Positions 18,552 through 26,909 of a DNA stretch of 41,634 nucleotides are shown piece by piece. The stretch's first letter is position 1. The number at the start of each line of letters is the position of its first letter. Source of the DNA: Paracoccaceae bacterium. Its GTDB lineage: Bacteria > Pseudomonadota > Alphaproteobacteria > Rhodobacterales > Rhodobacteraceae. The notes below the pieces were generated by a model, which saw only the letters and a list, made by a program, of their open reading frames with translations, searched no databases and was not told where the DNA came from. Both the position numbers and the translations under genes were made by a program. The stretch spans positions 1 to 41,634 of the forward strand of contig JAFGXY010000038.1 of the NCBI GenBank assembly GCA_016936395.1. Direction: 5' to 3'.

Positions 18552-19331
18552 ATGGATCTGGGGATCAGGGGAAAACGTGCACTGGTCTGTGCAAGTTCCA
18601 AGGGGTTGGGGCGCGGCTGTGCCGAGGCGCTTGCCGCGGCCGGGGTTGATCTGGTGCTGAACGCGCGGGGGGCCGCGGCGCTGGAAGAAACGGCAGCGGC
18701 GATCCATGCCGCGCATGGCGTGCAGGTGGTGACGGTGGCCGCAGACATCACCTCAGACGCCGGACGGGCGCAGGTGCTGGCAGCGGCGGGTGCGGTGGAT
18801 ATTCTGGTCACCAACGCCGGAGGACCGCCGCCGGGGCTGTGGAGCGACTGGGGACGAGACGATTTCATCCGGGCGCTGGATGCCAACATGCTGACGCCGA
18901 TTGCGCTGATGACCGCGCTGTTGCCGGGGATGATGGGCCGCGGCTGGGGAAGGGTGGTCAACATCACCAGCCAGTCGGTCAAGGCCCCGATTGCGCAACT
19001 GGGCCTGTCGAACGCCGCCCGCACCGGGCTGACCGGCTATGTCGCGGGCACCGCGCGGCAGGTGGCCCCATCGGGGGTGACGATCAACAACCTGTTGCCC
19101 GGCATCCACGACACCGACCGCGCGACATCGCTGGACGGCGCGGTGGTCAAGGCCGACGGCATCACGATGGACGAGGCCCGCGCCCGCCGATTTGCCACCA
19201 TCCCCGCCCGACGCTATGGCACCACCGCCGAGTTCGGCGCGGCATGCGCCTTTCTGTGCTCGGTCCACGCCGGTTTCATCGTCGGGCAGAACATCTTGCT
19301 GGATGGCGGTGCCACCAACGCGACGCTCTGA
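18552..19331 (+). CDS. SDR-family protein without the usual catalytic Tyr/Lys
   Basis: A 259-residue Rossmann-fold protein of the short-chain dehydrogenase/reductase family. The N-terminal nucleotide loop reads CASSKGLGRG (13-22) where a TGxxxGxG is expected. NAG (88-90) and a central Asn112 are kept. Ser140 is in place, but the tyrosine position (Ser+13) is Ser153 and the lysine position is Arg157 (LSNAARTGL instead of YxxxK). The C-terminal FIVGQNILLDGG is standard. This matches the FabG-like subgroup described as lacking a full catalytic tetrad. Annotation as 3-oxoacyl-ACP reductase would be unsafe. I chose ATG 18552 because GGGGAG lies 6 bases upstream; ATG 18546 touches that SD. Confidence 0.85.
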   Translation: MDLGIRGKRALVCASSKGLGRGCAEALAAAGVDLVLNARGAAALEETAAAIHAAHGVQVVTVAADITSDAGRAQVLAAAGAVDILVTNAGGPPPGLWSDWGRDDFIRALDANMLTPIALMTALLPGMMGRGWGRVVNITSQSVKAPIAQLGLSNAARTGLTGYVAGTARQVAPSGVTINNLLPGIHDTDRATSLDGAVVKADGITMDEARARRFATIPARRYGTTAEFGAACAFLCSVHAGFIVGQNILLDGGATNATL

Positions 19332-19420
19332 AGGGCGGCTGGCGAGGTGGACCAAAACGAGCGCCTGCGGCACAAGGCTTTTATCGCGTCGCGCGCCTGC
19401 CGCGCATCTCATTTGGCGGG

Positions 19421-19441
19421 GCCTCCGGCGGGGATCTTTTT
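19421..19441 (+). repeat. Intergenic repeat, family B, copy 1 (terminator-like)
   Basis: GCCTCCGGCGGGGATCTTTTT: a short CCTCC/GGGG stem around GGC, followed by T-rich sequence. It matches the copy at 28692-28712 in 19 of 21 positions. It lies 90 bases after the SDR gene on its sense strand, so it could end that transcript. Similar sequences are frequent between genes of Rhodobacteraceae (from memory). Confidence 0.55.
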
Positions 19442-19537
19442 CGAAAGAGAGAGCGGCGCGAGTCTGGCCCCGGGGGCAGTCTTGCCCTTCGGGATACGGG
19501 CTGATAGGAGAAGTTGATAAAATTTGTGGGAAAACCG

Positions 19538-20632
19538 ATGCCGCACCCCGGGCCCCGTCTTGTGGTCGATCATCTGCGCCGATCCTTTGCGGGCCGGGCG
19601 GTTGTGGATGATGTGTCGTTGCGGGTGGCGGCAGGGCAGGTGACGTGCCTGCTGGGGCCGTCGGGCTGTGGCAAGTCCACCACCTTGCGGATGATTGCGG
19701 GCGTGGAGCGGCTGGAGGCCGGGCGGATCGCGATTGACGGGGCCGAGGTCGCCTCACCCAACCGCCATGTGCCGCCCGAGGCGCGGTCGGTGGGCCTGAT
19801 GTTTCAGGACTTTGCGCTGTTTCCGCATCTGACGGTGGCGGAAAATATAGGCTTCGGGCTGAAGGGCGACCGGGGCGTCAAGGCCGCGCGGGTGGGCGAG
19901 TTGCTGGAGCGGGTCAATCTGGCGGGCTTTGGCACCAAGCATCCGCATCAGTTGTCGGGGGGCGAGCAGCAGCGCGTGGCCTTGGCCCGGGCGCTGGCGC
20001 CACGGCCCAAGGTGATGCTGATGGATGAGCCGTTTTCCGGCCTGGACAACCGGTTGCGCGACGGCATCCGCGATGTGACGCTGGACATCCTGAAGGACGA
20101 AGGCACGGCGGTGGTGCTGGTCACGCATGAACCCGATGAGGCGATGCGGATGGCCGACGAGATTGCCCTGATGCGCGACGGGCAGGTGGTGCAGCAAGGC
20201 GCGCCCTACAACGTCTACAATGCGCCCGTGGACAAGGCAGCGGCGGCGTTTTTCAGCGATATCAATGTGATCCGTGGTGTGTCGCGGGGGGCGCTGACCG
20301 AGACGCCGTTCGGGGCCTTTCTGACGCCGGGCCATGGTGATGGGGCGAAGGTGGAGATCGTGATCCGTCCGCAGCACCTGAAGATTGATTTTGACCGCGC
20401 CGGGCGCGGGCCGAACCCGACGCCGATGGATGGCACGCCGGCGCGCGGCGCGGTGCTGCGGGCGCGCTATCTGGGGCGCGAAAGTCTGGTCGAGTTCCGG
20501 ATGGAGTTTGACGGCAGCACCCTGACCGCCTCGGTGCCGGGGGTGTTCTTGCCCAAGACGGGAACCGCGCTGTGGCTGATGATCCGGCGTGACCGCTGTT
20601 TCGTGTTTCCGGCGCGCGAGGCCGCGGCCTAG
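19538..20632 (+). CDS. ABC transporter ATP-binding protein (Fe3+/spermidine type), orphan
   Basis: A 364-residue ATPase of an importer. Motifs: Walker A GPSGCGKST (40-48), Q-loop Gln90 (MFQDFALFPH), signature LSGGEQQR (139-146), Walker B VMLMDEP (159-165), D-loop SGLD and the H-loop histidine in VTHEPDEA. The last 120 residues form the regulatory TOBE-type domain of the CUT1/FbpC/PotA branch. FbpC-like iron uptake is the closest match by eye. No permease or binding protein lies next to it. I chose ATG 19538 behind GTGGGAA; an alternative is TTG 19514, only 3 bases after AGGAG. Its TAG stop shares the CTAG at 20629-20632 with the stop of the convergent gene. Confidence 0.88.
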   Translation: MPHPGPRLVVDHLRRSFAGRAVVDDVSLRVAAGQVTCLLGPSGCGKSTTLRMIAGVERLEAGRIAIDGAEVASPNRHVPPEARSVGLMFQDFALFPHLTVAENIGFGLKGDRGVKAARVGELLERVNLAGFGTKHPHQLSGGEQQRVALARALAPRPKVMLMDEPFSGLDNRLRDGIRDVTLDILKDEGTAVVLVTHEPDEAMRMADEIALMRDGQVVQQGAPYNVYNAPVDKAAAAFFSDINVIRGVSRGALTETPFGAFLTPGHGDGAKVEIVIRPQHLKIDFDRAGRGPNPTPMDGTPARGAVLRARYLGRESLVEFRMEFDGSTLTASVPGVFLPKTGTALWLMIRRDRCFVFPAREAAA

Positions 20633-21306
20633 CCTTCGGCCATATGGGCGCGGTAGTCGGCAAGACTGCGGCCCGGCTCCAGATTGAATATCTCACCCGT
20701 CGGAGTGCAGGCGGCGATGCGGTCAACGCGAAAGCTGCGAAAGCCGCCACGCGCCTCGCACCAGGCGGCAAGGGTCCAGATCCGCGACGCCATGTCCAGC
20801 GCCAGCGGACGGATGTCGCGATGCGTCTCGCGGCCCTCGGGGTCGATATAGGTGATGGTCAGCCGCTCACGCGCGCGGATCGCCTTGCGGATAAGCGGCA
20901 GATGGGCGGGGACACGGTTGGTTTCCTGGCCGGTGAACACAAACAGATCATCACCGTCGCCGTCGGGCGGGGCAGGGGTGACGCTGGCGATCTTGGTGGC
21001 CAGACCTTTGGCAGCGCGGGCCAGTCCGGCGTCGGGGCCTTCGGCCACCAGCCGCACGCCAAGGCGCAGGGCGTCAAGCTCGGCCCCGGTCAGGATCATT
21101 GGTGGCAGGGTGATCGGCGCGCGCAGGATGTAGCCCACGCCGCGTTCGCCCTCGACCGGCAGGCCGCTGGCCATCAGCGTGGCCATGTCGCGCCAGATGG
21201 TGCGCACCGACACGTTCAGGCGGGTGGCCATCTCGGTTGCCCGGTGCAAGCGTCCGTCGCGCAATATCTGGATCAGATCGAACAGGCGGTCGGTGCGGCG
21301 CATCAT
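20629..21306 (-). CDS. YafY-type transcriptional regulator (HTH + WYL domain)
   Basis: A 225-residue DNA-binding protein. Residues 1-60 form a DeoR-like winged helix-turn-helix (RTDRLFDLIQILRDG, then ATEMATRLNVSVRTIWRDMATL). The WYL domain, a ligand-sensing SH3-like fold, covers about 130-215, including ERLTITYIDPEGRE and WTLAAWCEARGGFRSFRVDRI. The start is ATG 21306 or the adjacent ATG 21303; no clear SD is visible and the expected leader is short. An inverted repeat overlaps its own -10 box, which suggests autoregulation. Related YafY regulators often control a neighbouring enzyme gene; here the convergent ABC ATPase and the divergent tatA are neighbours. Confidence 0.88.
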   Translation of the reverse strand: MMRRTDRLFDLIQILRDGRLHRATEMATRLNVSVRTIWRDMATLMASGLPVEGERGVGYILRAPITLPPMILTGAELDALRLGVRLVAEGPDAGLARAAKGLATKIASVTPAPPDGDGDDLFVFTGQETNRVPAHLPLIRKAIRARERLTITYIDPEGRETHRDIRPLALDMASRIWTLAAWCEARGGFRSFRVDRIAACTPTGEIFNLEPGRSLADYRAHMAEG

Positions 21307-21325
21307 CGGGTCCGGTTGGGAGCAA

Positions 21326-21343
21326 CTGACATATAGCTGTCAG
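21326..21343. promoter_or_regulatory. Probable operator of the WYL regulator
   Basis: CTGACA TATAGC TGTCAG is a perfect inverted repeat with 6-base arms and a 6-base centre, 20 bases upstream of the regulator's start codon. It covers the proposed -10 box, so binding would repress the gene. The TGACA-N6-TGTCA form resembles sites I recall for YafY/WYL regulators. Confidence 0.6.
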
Positions 21344-21357
21344 GTATCTGGGTGCAA
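21330..21357 (-). promoter_or_regulatory. Promoter of the WYL regulator gene
   Basis: On the minus strand TTGCAC (21357-21352), a 16-base spacer and TATATG (21335-21330). The expected start is about 15-20 bases before the start codon. The -10 box lies inside the inverted repeat. Confidence 0.45.
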
Positions 21358-21468
21358 TGCCCCCTGTGCCGCAGGGATCAGGGCTAGGAACCGCGCGGCG
21401 ACAGGTCTAAATGAACGGCAATACCGGCACGGTCCGCCTTGGTCCGGCTTTTGCAAAAGGAACATCCC

Positions 21469-21687
21469 ATGCTGAACAACATCGGCCTTCCCGGCCTGCT
21501 TCTTATCGCTGTCGTTGTGCTGGTCCTGTTTGGGCGCGGCAAGATTTCGTCCTTGATGGGTGAGGTCGGCAAGGGCATCACCGCCTTCAAGAAAGGCGTC
21601 AAGGACAGCACCGAAGAGATTGAAGCCGCCCCCACTGCCACGACAGTGCGCGATGTGACGCCCGAGACCGACAAGGACAAGGTCTGA
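21469..21687 (+). CDS. tatA: Twin-arginine translocase subunit TatA
   Basis: Pore-forming subunit of the Tat system for export of folded proteins. The 72-residue protein has one N-terminal membrane helix ([16 protein letters not shown]), the conserved hinge [16 protein letters not shown], an amphipathic helix and a charged C-terminal tail. Start chosen at ATG 21469 behind AAAAGGAAC; a longer in-frame start upstream adds residues before the membrane helix that the family does not have. tatB and tatC follow in the same direction. Confidence 0.93.
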   Translation: MLNNIGLPGLLLIAVVVLVLFGRGKISSLMGEVGKGITAFKKGVKDSTEEIEAAPTATTVRDVTPETDKDKV

Positions 21688-21723
21688 GGCGCGGCCTTGG
21701 CCCGGTGGTGAAAGGCGCGCGTC

Positions 21724-22239
21724 ATGTTTGACCTTGGCATGTCTGAACTGCTTGTGATCGGGATCGTTGCGTTGATCGTGATTGGCCCGAAAGACCTGCC
21801 GGGGTTGTTTCGCAGCCTGGGCAAGTTCACTGCCAAGATGCGGGTGATGGCACGTGACTTTTCGCGCGCGATGGAAGCCGCGGCAGACGAGTCTGGGGTG
21901 AAGGATGTCGCCAAGGATCTTCGGTCGGTGACGTCGGCCAAGTCCATGGGGCTGGACGCGATCAAGGAAGCGACCGACAAGTTCGAAAAATGGGATCCGC
22001 TGAAGAGCACGGCGAAGACCACGGCGCATTCGGCAGCCAAACCAGACGCGGGTGAGGCGTCCACAACCGGCCCAGCGACACAGGCCCTGGCCGAGGCGCA
22101 GGCCGCGCGCAAGGCTGTGGCCGAAGAGGCGGCGGCGGCTTTGGCACGCACGGCCCCCGAGCGCATGGCACCCGAGCCCATAAGCCTTGATGCCGAAATC
22201 CGCCCGACCCCCGACAGCAGCCCCAAGGCAGACGCATGA
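21724..22239 (+). CDS. tatB: Twin-arginine translocase subunit TatB
   Basis: Receptor-complex subunit of the Tat system that works with TatC in binding signal peptides. The 171-residue protein begins MFDLGMSELLVIGIVALIVIGPKDLP, split here as membrane helix plus the typical GPKDLP hinge, then an amphipathic helix (FRSLGKFTAKMRVMARDF). The tail is Ala/Pro/Glu-rich and longer than in TatA. The stop overlaps the tatC start in an ATGA, which suggests coupled translation. Confidence 0.93.
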   Translation: MFDLGMSELLVIGIVALIVIGPKDLPGLFRSLGKFTAKMRVMARDFSRAMEAAADESGVKDVAKDLRSVTSAKSMGLDAIKEATDKFEKWDPLKSTAKTTAHSAAKPDAGEASTTGPATQALAEAQAARKAVAEEAAAALARTAPERMAPEPISLDAEIRPTPDSSPKADA

Positions 22240-23147
22240 CCAAGACCGATGACATTGACGACAGTTCGGCCCCGCTGATCGAGCATCTGGCCGAATTGCG
22301 CAACCGCCTGATCTGGGCGGTCAGTGCGTTCATCATCGCGATGGTGCTGTGCTTTCTGGTGGCAGACCCGATCCTGGGTTTCCTGCTGACCCCGATCGAA
22401 GACGCGATGCGCAATCTGGGCAACCCGAACCCGGTGATGCAGTATACCGCACCGCAGGAATATTTCTTCACGCTGGTGCATATCTCGGTGGTTGCGGGGC
22501 TGGCGGTGTCATTTCCGGTGATCGCCTACCAGATGTGGCGCTTTGTGGCACCGGGCCTGTATCGCAACGAAAAGGCGGCGTTCTTGCCGTTTCTGATCGC
22601 GTCGCCCGTGCTGTTCATTCTGGGCGCGGTGTTTTCGCATTATATCGTGACGCCGCTGGCGATGACGTTCTTTCTGGGCTTTGCCGACGCGTCGTCGATC
22701 GTGTCGGCGCTGCTGCCCGCGATTTCCGATGCGCCGATCTCTGACGCTACTGTCGTCACGCCCTTGGCAGAAGCGGTGCAAAGCAAGGGCATCGACATCG
22801 TGTTTCAGGGCAAAGTGAACGAGACGCTGGATATCTCGCTCAAGCTGATGATCGCCTTTGGCTTGTGCTTTCAGCTTCCGGTGCTGCTGACGTTGATGGG
22901 CAAGGCCGGGCTTGTCACTTCGGCGGGTCTGGCGGGCACGCGAAAGTATGCCATGGTGTTGATCCTTCTGGTGGCGGCCCTGGTGACGCCGCCCGATGTG
23001 ATGAGCCAGCTTATCCTGTTTTTCGCGGTCTACCCGCTGTATGAGGTGTCGATCTTCCTGATCCGCCGGATCGAGAAGAAGCGTGAGGCCGAGTTGCGCG
23101 CCCAAGGGCTGTGGGAAGACCCCGAAGACGACGACCTTCAGGCATGA
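22236..23147 (+). CDS. tatC: Twin-arginine translocase subunit TatC
   Basis: Core polytopic subunit of the Tat receptor. The 303-residue protein starts with the family signature LIEHLAELRNRLIW and has six membrane helices, with QEYFFTLVHIS and FPVIAYQMWRFVAPGLYRNEK in the first loops. There is an insertion of about 25 residues after the third helix (SDAPISDATVVTPLAEAVQ), which lengthens the second periplasmic region compared with E. coli TatC (258 residues). The stop overlaps the ATG of the DUF815 gene. Confidence 0.95.
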   Translation: MTKTDDIDDSSAPLIEHLAELRNRLIWAVSAFIIAMVLCFLVADPILGFLLTPIEDAMRNLGNPNPVMQYTAPQEYFFTLVHISVVAGLAVSFPVIAYQMWRFVAPGLYRNEKAAFLPFLIASPVLFILGAVFSHYIVTPLAMTFFLGFADASSIVSALLPAISDAPISDATVVTPLAEAVQSKGIDIVFQGKVNETLDISLKLMIAFGLCFQLPVLLTLMGKAGLVTSAGLAGTRKYAMVLILLVAALVTPPDVMSQLILFFAVYPLYEVSIFLIRRIEKKREAELRAQGLWEDPEDDDLQA

Positions 23148-24004
23148 GCGATGCCTTGGACCGCATCGCCGCCGCGTTGGAGCGGTTGGCCCCGGCGCCG
23201 CGCGCCGCACCGGATTTTTCCGTCGCCGATGCCTTTGTCTGGCACACCGACCCTGACCGGCTGGAGCCTGTAGGGCGGGTTTCCCGCGTGGATCTGGCGC
23301 TGCTGATCGGCGTCAACCGCGCCCGCGATACGCTGCTGGACAACACCCGCCACTTTGCCCGCGGCCTGCCTGCCAACAACGCGCTGCTGTGGGGCGCGCG
23401 CGGGATGGGCAAATCGTCCTTGGTCAAGGCGGTGCACGCGCAGGTGGTGGCCGAAGGGCTGGCGTTGAAAATCGTTGAACTGGCGCGAGAAGACCTGCCG
23501 TCGGTGCAACGCCTGCTGGCGCATCTGCGCGGGGCGCAGGCGCGCTTCATCCTGTTTTGCGATGACCTGTCGTTCAGCCATGACGACCAGCATTACAAAT
23601 CGCTGAAGGCGGTGCTGGATGGCGGCATCGAAGGCCGGCCGGAAAACGTGCTGCTGTATGCCACGTCGAACCGCCGCCATCTGATGCCGCGTGACATGAT
23701 CGAAAACGAACGCTCCTCTGCCATCAACCCGTCCGAGGCGGTCGAGGAAAAGGTATCGCTGTCCGACCGCTTTGGTCTGTGGCTGGGCTTTCACCCCTGT
23801 TCGCAGGATGATTATCTGGCGATGATCGGTGGCTATTGCGCGGCCTATGGCGTGGCAGTGCCCTATGACCGGCTGCGCGCCGAAGCGATTGAGTGGCAAG
23901 CCACCCGTGGCGCGCGATCTGGCCGGGTGGCGTGGCAGTTTTTCTGCGATCTGGCGGCGCGCGAAGGCGTGTCGTTGCGCCAGACCGACGCCCCCACCGG
24001 CTGA
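23144..24004 (+). CDS. DUF815 family ATPase
   Basis: A 286-residue P-loop ATPase of the DUF815 family (AAA-like). Walker A is GARGMGKSS (residues 84-92) and Walker B is in FILFCDDLSF (near 135-143). The conserved ATSNRRHLMPRDMIENE follows, then a sensor and arginine region RFGLWLGFHPCSQDDYL. Its biological role is unknown to me. The ATG overlaps the tatC stop (ATGA), so it is read with the Tat genes; a later hairpin at 24022-24041 may end the message. The start at 23144 avoids 11 arginine-rich residues that come from the tatC 3' end in another frame. Confidence 0.9.
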   Translation: MSDALDRIAAALERLAPAPRAAPDFSVADAFVWHTDPDRLEPVGRVSRVDLALLIGVNRARDTLLDNTRHFARGLPANNALLWGARGMGKSSLVKAVHAQVVAEGLALKIVELAREDLPSVQRLLAHLRGAQARFILFCDDLSFSHDDQHYKSLKAVLDGGIEGRPENVLLYATSNRRHLMPRDMIENERSSAINPSEAVEEKVSLSDRFGLWLGFHPCSQDDYLAMIGGYCAAYGVAVPYDRLRAEAIEWQATRGARSGRVAWQFFCDLAAREGVSLRQTDAPTG

Positions 24005-24021
24005 CGTCGATCTGTCGGCTG

Positions 24022-24041
24022 GCGCGGGGTTTCGCCCGCGC
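24022..24041 (+). terminator. Hairpin after the tatABC-DUF815 genes
   Basis: GCGCGGG (24022-24028) pairs perfectly with CCCGCGC (24035-24041) around a 6-base loop, 17 bases after the DUF815 stop. The following sequence is GGCAAAACC, without a T-run, so termination on its own is uncertain. Confidence 0.4.
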
Positions 24042-24104
24042 GGCAAAACCCTGCGCGCTCACTACCGATTGACCCGGCTTTCGGCATTGGTCAAAACTGA
24101 TGCC

Positions 24105-26909
24105 ATGACGACACAATTTTCCGCGCGCCTGACCCGCTTGCCCCGCCCGCATGATCGTGCCGCCGCTGTTGAGGTTGGGGAGGCTTTCGCGGATCTGGGC
24201 CCCGATGTGGCAGCACTGCTGGCCAATACCGCCGCGTGCAGCCCCTATCTGAAATCCCTGATCGGCCGGGAAGCGCCTTGGTTGCGCGATGCCATGCAGC
24301 AAGCGCCGGAAATGGTGCTGGCGGCGGAACTGGCCTTGCTGGACGACCTGCCACTGGATGGACTTGGCGCGGGGTTGCGGCTGGCCAAGCGGCGGCTGGC
24401 CCTGTTGACCGCGCTGTGCGATCTGGGCGGCGTCTGGCCGCTGGAGGCGGTGACCGGCGCGCTGACCGATCTGGCCGACCGGGCGGTGCATCTGTCGATG
24501 GTGGCGTTGGTGGCCGAAGAGATCAGGCGCGGCAAACTGCCGGGGGCGGGGCCTGATGACGCTGCAACGGCAGGCGGGATGGTCAGTCTGGCGATGGGCA
24601 AGATGGGGGCGGGGGAGTTGAACTATTCCTCTGACATCGACCTGATCTGCCTGTTCGACGAGACCCGCTATCGGGGCGTGGAACAAGACGCCCGCGCGGC
24701 CTTTATCCGCGTCACCCGCAAGATGGCGGCGCTGCTGTCGGACCTGACCGGCGACGGCTATGTGTTTCGCACTGATCTGCGCCTGCGCCCCGATGCCAGC
24801 GTGACGCCGGTGTGCCTGTCGATGGCGGCGGCAGAGGCCTATTACGAAAGTGTGGGCCGCACGTGGGAGCGCGCCGCCTATATCAAGGCGCGACCCTGTG
24901 GCGGCGATCTGGCGGCGGGGGACCGGTTCCTCAAGACGCTGACGCCCTTTGTCTGGCGCAAGCATCTGGACTTTGCCGCGATAGAGGATGCGCATGACAT
25001 GCGCCTGCGCATCCGTGAGCATCGCGGCTTGAACGGCCGGGTCACGGTTGAAGGCCACAACATGAAGCTGGGTCAGGGCGGCATCCGCGAGATCGAGTTC
25101 TTCACCCAGACCCGGCAGTTGATCGCCGGGGGCCGCGATCCGGCCTTGCGCGACCGCAGCACGGTGGGGGGGCTGGCGGCCCTTGCGATCAAGGGCTGGA
25201 TCCCGCCCGAGGTGGCGCAGGAATTGACCACGCTCTATCGCGCCCACCGCGAGGTCGAGCATCGCTTGCAGATGGTCAATGATGCGCAGACCCATGACAT
25301 GCCGATCACCGCCGAAGGGGTGGCGCGGATTGCCGCCTTTTGTGGGCAGGACGACGCCGTTTTCCGTGCAGGGCTGCTGGACCGTCTGGCCCGGGTCGAT
25401 CGCCTGACCGAAGGCTTTTTTGCGCCGGGTCAGGCCGAGGCCGGGCCAGACTTGTCGGATACGGCCAAGGTGATCGTGCAGGGCTGGCAGCACTATCCCG
25501 CCTTGCGGTCGGACCGGGCGCAAGCGATTTTCCGGCGATTGCGGCCCCAGCTTCTGCGCGAATTGCAGCGCGCCGCCAACCCGGATGAGGCGTTGCGGGC
25601 CTTGGACGGCTTTCTGGCAGGTCTGCCAGCGGGGGTGCAGATATTCTCGCTGTTCGAGGCCAACCCCACCCTGATTGCCCTGATCATCGATATTGCAGGC
25701 ACCTCGCCCCGCTTGGCGCGACACCTGTCGCGCAATGCGGGCGTGCTGGATGCGGTGATCGGCGGCAGTTTCTGGGCGGCGTGGCCGGGGATGGCGGCGC
25801 TGTCGGCGGAACTGGGCCGGGTGCTGGCCGAGGTGCCGGATTATGAAAAGAAGCTGGACGCCGCCCGACGCTGGGCGCGCGAATGGCATTTCCGGGTGGG
25901 CGTGCATCACCTGCGCGGGTTGATCGACGCCTTCGAGGCCGGGAAATCCTATGCCGATCTGGCCGATGCGGTGGTGGCGGCGCTATGGCCGGTGGTGGGG
26001 GCCGAATTTGCCCGCAAGCACGGCCCGATGCCGGGGCGCGGCGCGGTGCTGATCGGGATGGGGTCGATGGGCGCGCAGCGGTTGAACGCAGGGTCTGATC
26101 TGGACCTGATCATGGTCTATGACGCGGCGGGGGTCGAGCAATCATCGGGACCAAAGCCCTTGGCCGCCCGACCCTATTACGCCCGTCTGACGCAGGCGAT
26201 GGTCACGGCCCTGACCGCGCAGATGGCCGAGGGGCGGCTTTACGAGGTGGATATGCGGCTGCGCCCGTCGGGGCGGCAGGGGCCGGTGGCGACCGCCCTG
26301 CAAAGCTTTGTCAGCTATCAGGAGACCGAAGCCTGGACCTGGGAGCATCTGGCGCTGACCCGCGCGCGGGTGCTGGTGGGCGAGGCCACGCTGGCGGCCG
26401 AGGTCGAGGCGTTCCGGCGTGATCTTTTGGCCCGCAAGGGCAAGGGTGATACGGTGCGCGCCGATGTGGCGGCGATGCGCAAGCGGCTGCAAGAGGCAAA
26501 GCCCGCCAAGGGCAGTTGGGAGGCCAAGAACGGTGCAGGACGGCTGATGGATGTGGAATTATGCGCGCAGATGGTCTGCCTGATGGCGGGCAGTGCGGCG
26601 CGAGGGGTTGAGCGCCAGATTGCGGCGGGAAAAAACGCAGGACTGTCGGCGGCGGATCAGACCGCGCTGCTGGATGCCTATCGCCTGTTGTGGCGCTTGC
26701 AATGCGGCACCCGGCTGTTGACCGAAGGGGCGCTGGACATGGCGGATCTTGGCGAGGGCGGGCGGGCGTTCTTGCTGCGCGAAACCGGCGAGACCAGCGC
26801 CGAAAGCCTGACCGCGCGGCTGGAAGCGGCGACGGGGCTTGCCGAGCGGGTGATCTCGGCCCAGATGCAGGGGATACAAGATGGGGAGACGGGCGATGCG
26901 GCTGGATGA
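24105..26909 (+). CDS. glnE: Bifunctional glutamine synthetase adenylyltransferase/adenylyl-removing enzyme
   Basis: Adds AMP to glutamine synthetase and removes it, following the nitrogen state signalled by PII. The 934 residues (E. coli 946) contain two nucleotidyltransferase domains. The N-terminal, deadenylylating one has GAGELNYSSDIDLICLFD (168-185). The C-terminal, adenylylating one has GSMGAQRLNAGSDLDLIMVYD (near 654-674), each with the Gly-Ser-x-Asp-x-Asp metal site. VEHRLQMVNDAQTH, in the linker, is also conserved. I chose ATG 24105; no strong SD is visible. It shares its 3' end with a small downstream gene, overlapping it by 14 bases. Confidence 0.94.
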   Translation: MTTQFSARLTRLPRPHDRAAAVEVGEAFADLGPDVAALLANTAACSPYLKSLIGREAPWLRDAMQQAPEMVLAAELALLDDLPLDGLGAGLRLAKRRLALLTALCDLGGVWPLEAVTGALTDLADRAVHLSMVALVAEEIRRGKLPGAGPDDAATAGGMVSLAMGKMGAGELNYSSDIDLICLFDETRYRGVEQDARAAFIRVTRKMAALLSDLTGDGYVFRTDLRLRPDASVTPVCLSMAAAEAYYESVGRTWERAAYIKARPCGGDLAAGDRFLKTLTPFVWRKHLDFAAIEDAHDMRLRIREHRGLNGRVTVEGHNMKLGQGGIREIEFFTQTRQLIAGGRDPALRDRSTVGGLAALAIKGWIPPEVAQELTTLYRAHREVEHRLQMVNDAQTHDMPITAEGVARIAAFCGQDDAVFRAGLLDRLARVDRLTEGFFAPGQAEAGPDLSDTAKVIVQGWQHYPALRSDRAQAIFRRLRPQLLRELQRAANPDEALRALDGFLAGLPAGVQIFSLFEANPTLIALIIDIAGTSPRLARHLSRNAGVLDAVIGGSFWAAWPGMAALSAELGRVLAEVPDYEKKLDAARRWAREWHFRVGVHHLRGLIDAFEAGKSYADLADAVVAALWPVVGAEFARKHGPMPGRGAVLIGMGSMGAQRLNAGSDLDLIMVYDAAGVEQSSGPKPLAARPYYARLTQAMVTALTAQMAEGRLYEVDMRLRPSGRQGPVATALQSFVSYQETEAWTWEHLALTRARVLVGEATLAAEVEAFRRDLLARKGKGDTVRADVAAMRKRLQEAKPAKGSWEAKNGAGRLMDVELCAQMVCLMAGSAARGVERQIAAGKNAGLSAADQTALLDAYRLLWRLQCGTRLLTEGALDMADLGEGGRAFLLRETGETSAESLTARLEAATGLAERVISAQMQGIQDGETGDAAG

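Noticed and set aside
23829..24104. Long N-terminal extension of GlnE
   Set aside because: It lies over the end of the DUF815 gene and includes non-conserved residues; GlnE starts at 24105 with normal length.
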